Below, in pieces: positions 5,777 to 7,791 of a DNA stretch of 7,791 nt (the stretch's first letter is position 1; the number at the start of each line of letters is the position of its first letter). The stretch is from Actinomycetes bacterium. GTDB lineage: Bacteria > Actinomycetota > Acidimicrobiia > Acidimicrobiales > Acidimicrobiaceae. The notes beneath the pieces were generated by a model. It was not told the DNA's origin. It saw nothing but the letters and a program-made list of their open reading frames with translations, and ran no database searches. The position numbers and the translations under genes were made by a program. The stretch is taken from assembly GCA_021790855.1 (NCBI GenBank), contig JAJYFP010000029.1, positions 1-7,791 of the forward strand, written 5' to 3'.

Positions 5777-6829
5777 ATGTCAGAGGCACTAGATTTCTTA
5801 TCGATCGGAGAGGTGCTTACGTTAATTAAGAAAGACTTTCCTGACGTATCCATATCAAAGATCCGTTACCTAGAGAGTCAAGGTTTAATTGATCCCGAGA
5901 GGACACCCTCTGGGTATAGGAAGTTTTATCCTTACGATATTGAGCGGCTTAAGAAGGTGCTGCATCTTCAAAGAGACTCCTTTTTACCACTAAAGGTTAT
6001 AAAAGACACGCTTGACGGCCGCGTAGTAGAGCCCCAGGAACTTGTGACACAACCGACCTTGGAGTTTCAAGACCATATTGAACCTTCGAATACTCCCTTA
6101 GAGTTCGACCTTGGAACAAACTTCGAACAAAGTCAACTCGTTGATCTTGTATCGCGTTTAGCGCAAAGAGATCATGTAAAATTTGAGACGACTCAGTCGA
6201 TTGATGCTGGAGATGAGCACGGTCCAGTTGAAAGGGGAGTATCGCAGTTCAAAGTAAGCGGTGGCAAGTCTATGGGGATGGCTCCGACACCAAAAGTCGA
6301 CGAAATAAACACGACAATTGAGCGTCAAGACCTAATTAGAACAGCGACCGTTCAAGGCGAAGACTCCGGCGTTAACGTACCTACGTCACCCTCAACCAGT
6401 CTGAGCAACGGTACCTCCGGTGATCAAGAACCCTTTGGGCTTGCACGCGAAGAGCTGCTTTCGGTCGAGGAGCTTTCAAGACTTACAGGAGCTCGGGTTT
6501 CAGAGATTGGCGAGATTGAATCCTTCGGCCTGATTGAATCGAAAGAGATAGCCGGCGAGCGCTACTATGGAAAGTTAGACTTCGAAATTGTCCAACTCGT
6601 TATAGTCTTCAAAAAGTACGGGGTGACCTCTAGACACCTACGTATGTATAAATTATCTGCTGAACGCGAGGTGGGATTCGTGGAGCAGGTTATAACACCG
6701 CTCCTGCGTCAAAGAAATCCCCAAGCGCGCCACAAGGCTCAAGAGCAGGTCTCTGATTTAAGGACACTCGGTAGTTGTCTTCGAGGCTACTTTATGGAGC
6801 GTCTACTCGATAAATACAGCCACCTTTAG
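5777..6829 (+). CDS. ftsR: MerR-family regulator, FtsR/Rv1828-like
   Basis: This is a DNA-binding transcription factor. Residues about 8–78 form a MerR winged helix: LSIGEVL, SISKIRYLESQGLI, the wing sequence TPSGYRKFYPYD, then the L-P-L-K-V-I-K-D end of the domain. A second, MerR-like helical domain lies at about 226–285 (LSVEELSRLTG…IESFGLIESKE), followed by the family C-terminus with YGVTSRHLRMYK and EQVITPLLRQRNPQAR (about 281–318). This pattern matches Rv1828 and Corynebacterium FtsR, reported to activate ftsZ; the target here is inferred. At 350 residues it is about 100 longer than Rv1828; the extra length is a polar Ser/Thr/Gln/Glu-rich linker of about 130 residues (88–220). No cysteine suggests metal or redox sensing. 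The ATG is preceded by AGAGAG and sits 21 bp after the FHA gene, suggesting one operon. Confidence 0.9.
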   Translation: MSEALDFLSIGEVLTLIKKDFPDVSISKIRYLESQGLIDPERTPSGYRKFYPYDIERLKKVLHLQRDSFLPLKVIKDTLDGRVVEPQELVTQPTLEFQDHIEPSNTPLEFDLGTNFEQSQLVDLVSRLAQRDHVKFETTQSIDAGDEHGPVERGVSQFKVSGGKSMGMAPTPKVDEINTTIERQDLIRTATVQGEDSGVNVPTSPSTSLSNGTSGDQEPFGLAREELLSVEELSRLTGARVSEIGEIESFGLIESKEIAGERYYGKLDFEIVQLVIVFKKYGVTSRHLRMYKLSAEREVGFVEQVITPLLRQRNPQARHKAQEQVSDLRTLGSCLRGYFMERLLDKYSHL

Positions 6830-6865
6830 GCGGTCCGATAAGACAGTTGGTCGAATGGAGGTAGC

Positions 6866-7453
6866 ATGGATGATCAGTGTAATGTCACAACGGATCGACA
6901 CTTCATTAGTAGCGTCCTTGAGATCCGACTAGATTCAAGAGGTATGGTCGAAGTTGAATTAGTTGGGGTTAAGGTTGACGTTAGGACCAACTCTCCGGTG
7001 ATGCTGCTACGGGAACTAGAGAGTCCTAAACGTACGCTACCTGTGTTTATTGGATCTCCGGAAGCGTCAGCTATCGAGATCGCCGCCCGCGGGCTCGAAA
7101 CTCCTAGGCCGTTGACGCATGATCTCCTAAAAGATGTCATTGAGGTTTTGGGAGGGTCGTTACTTAGAGTGGTGATAACGGAACTCAAGGGTGGGACGTT
7201 CTACGCGGAGATGGAGATCATCCAGGGACGAGGACCGATAATCGTCTCTTGTCGTCCATCAGATGGAGTGGCGTTAGCGATTAGAACTGGAGCACCAATG
7301 TTCGTCTCAGAAGAGCTCATTGACGCAGAAGGTGTGGTCGTTGACGAAGTAACCGACGATGAAGAACAAGATAGCACACCTACCAATCCCGAAGAGATTG
7401 TCGGTGAATTCAGAGATTTTTTGGACTCAATAAAACCCGAAGATTTCTCGTAG
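6866..7453 (+). CDS. DUF151 / bifunctional nuclease (BFN) domain protein
   Basis: This protein carries a DUF151 domain. The plant founding member was reported to cut RNA and DNA; the bacterial role (Rv1829 family) is little known. The domain spans about 27–160, with the markers LPVFIGSPEASAIEIA (58–73), TPRPLTHDL (79–87), a central GGTFYAEM strand (109–116), and CRPSDGVALAIRTGAP (129–144), which holds the family RPSD core. The tail is acidic (159–180) and ends in FRDFLDSIKPEDF, conserved in actinobacterial homologues as I recall them. The ATG at 6866 has GGAGGT (6857–6862) only 3 nt away, giving 195 residues; a family-like start at Met27 (6944) would give 169 residues but has no properly spaced ribosome site. 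The gene follows the MerR gene by 36 bp and is probably in the same transcript. Confidence 0.9.
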   Translation: MDDQCNVTTDRHFISSVLEIRLDSRGMVEVELVGVKVDVRTNSPVMLLRELESPKRTLPVFIGSPEASAIEIAARGLETPRPLTHDLLKDVIEVLGGSLLRVVITELKGGTFYAEMEIIQGRGPIIVSCRPSDGVALAIRTGAPMFVSEELIDAEGVVVDEVTDDEEQDSTPTNPEEIVGEFRDFLDSIKPEDFS

Positions 7454-7493
7454 AAGAATGAGCGTACTCGCTCGACTGTAACGACGTTCTTCT
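7452..7493 (+). terminator. Possible terminator or processing hairpin after the DUF151 gene
   Basis: AGAAGAA (7452–7458, overlapping the stop codon) can pair with TTCTTCT (7487–7493). Within it, GAGCG (7460–7464) and CGCTC (7469–7473) form a tight 5-bp hairpin with a TACT loop. The right arm is pyrimidine-rich but there is no clean T tract after the GC-rich stem, so it is at best a weak terminator. Its position at the end of the operon-like run, before a 150-bp gap, fits that role. Confidence 0.33.
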
Positions 7494-7536
7494 TCAGAGG
7501 AACTGCTTTCCTGCCGATGACACCTTGGGGAGAGGT

Positions 7537-7545
7537 TGTGGATAA
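7537..7545 (-). promoter_or_regulatory. Perfect DnaA box
   Basis: TGTGGATAA on the plus strand is the exact complement of TTATCCACA, the high-affinity DnaA-binding sequence. It lies 60 bp upstream of the second MerR gene and is followed by an AT-rich stretch (GATATTAATAACAAT, 7546–7560). By chance a perfect copy would be expected about 0.06 times in a window of this length on both strands. No second box was seen, so this is a regulatory site or a chance hit, not an origin. Confidence 0.45.
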
Positions 7546-7604
7546 GATATTAATAACAATGGTGTAAGTACGGTCTCTACAACCCATAGAAGTGAGGCGC
7601 AACG

Positions 7605-7791
7605 ATGGAAGTTAATGACCCTACTACGACGGGCGATGTTTTGGCGGAGCCTACTTTTCAGGGAAGGTTCCGCGGTCCTCAAGCCTGTCGTTTAGTCAAG
7701 ATTACCTATAGACAGCTAGACTATTGGGCGCGTACCGGGTTGGTAGTACCCTCGGTCGAGGACGCAAACGGTTCAGGCTCACAAAGACTTT
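7605..7791 (+). CDS. MerR-family regulator, Rv1830 (ResR/McdR)-like, 5' part
   Basis: The first 62 codons are present and the gene runs off the window. After a non-conserved tail of about 20 residues, the sequence RFRGPQACRLVKITYRQLDYW (21–41) and ARTGLVVPS (42–50), then GSGSQRL at the edge, is the start of a MerR winged-helix domain and closely resembles Rv1830. That mycobacterial regulator is linked to cell growth and division, and its mutations in clinical isolates were tied to antibiotic resilience; the same role here is inferred from family and position. The ATG has GAGG (7594–7597) with a 7-nt spacer. A 151-bp gap, a hairpin and a DnaA box separate it from the DUF151 gene, so it may have its own promoter, although none is clear. 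Confidence 0.88.
   Translation, partial: MEVNDPTTTGDVLAEPTFQGRFRGPQACRLVKITYRQLDYWARTGLVVPSVEDANGSGSQRL

Noticed and set aside
7201..7602. 133-codon minus-strand frame over the DUF151 3' end and the following gap
   Set aside because: It mostly mirrors the DUF151 coding sequence, is serine/threonine-rich as antisense frames often are, and has no recognisable domain.

Overview
The window reads as chromosomal core DNA from an actinobacterium. The gene order pgsA – sugar nucleotidyltransferase fusion – (lapA) – gcvH – garA-like FHA gene – MerR/FtsR – DUF151 nuclease – second MerR matches the Mycobacterium tuberculosis block Rv1822–Rv1830 (pgsA2, …, gcvH, garA, Rv1828, Rv1829, Rv1830). Base composition is only moderate in GC, with many AGA, CGA, TTA and ATA codons, which is low for the phylum. 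This fits a member of Acidimicrobiia such as an Acidithrix-like organism, but that placement is inferred from memory, not from a search. No mobile element, CRISPR array, tRNA or rRNA was found.

Layout. Bases 1–574 hold no convincing long gene, but contain inverted repeats, a structured stretch (361–421) and a 21-codon ORF. Then come pgsA (575–1174, +), a membrane phospholipid synthase, and an 850-residue protein (1243–3795, +) joining a nucleotidyltransferase, a left-handed beta-helix and a phosphomannomutase-like region whose catalytic motifs are degraded. A LapA/DUF1049 membrane protein (3805–4182) lies on the minus strand, tail to tail with it. The 604-bp divergent region between lapA and gcvH is the richest non-coding part. 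It holds a 22-bp-period direct repeat at lapA, an AT-rich stretch, a 13-bp-stem inverted repeat, a second hairpin and an 11-bp tandem repeat.

The right half is a co-directional run: gcvH (4787–5170), a zinc-ribbon/FHA protein with the GarA-type ETTS phosphorylation motif (5273–5755), a MerR/FtsR-like regulator with an enlarged linker (5777–6829), a DUF151 bifunctional nuclease (6866–7453) and the 5' part of a second MerR regulator (7605 to window end). A perfect DnaA box (7537–7545) lies upstream of this last gene.

Together the genes suggest a housekeeping cluster for envelope building (phospholipid, nucleotide sugar, LapA), one-carbon metabolism (GcvH), and signalling and regulation of central carbon metabolism and cell division (GarA, the two MerR proteins). 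No clearly new biological system is visible. The most worthwhile leads are the regulatory DNA around lapA/gcvH, the DnaA box, the structured pgsA leader and the degenerate phosphomutase fusion.
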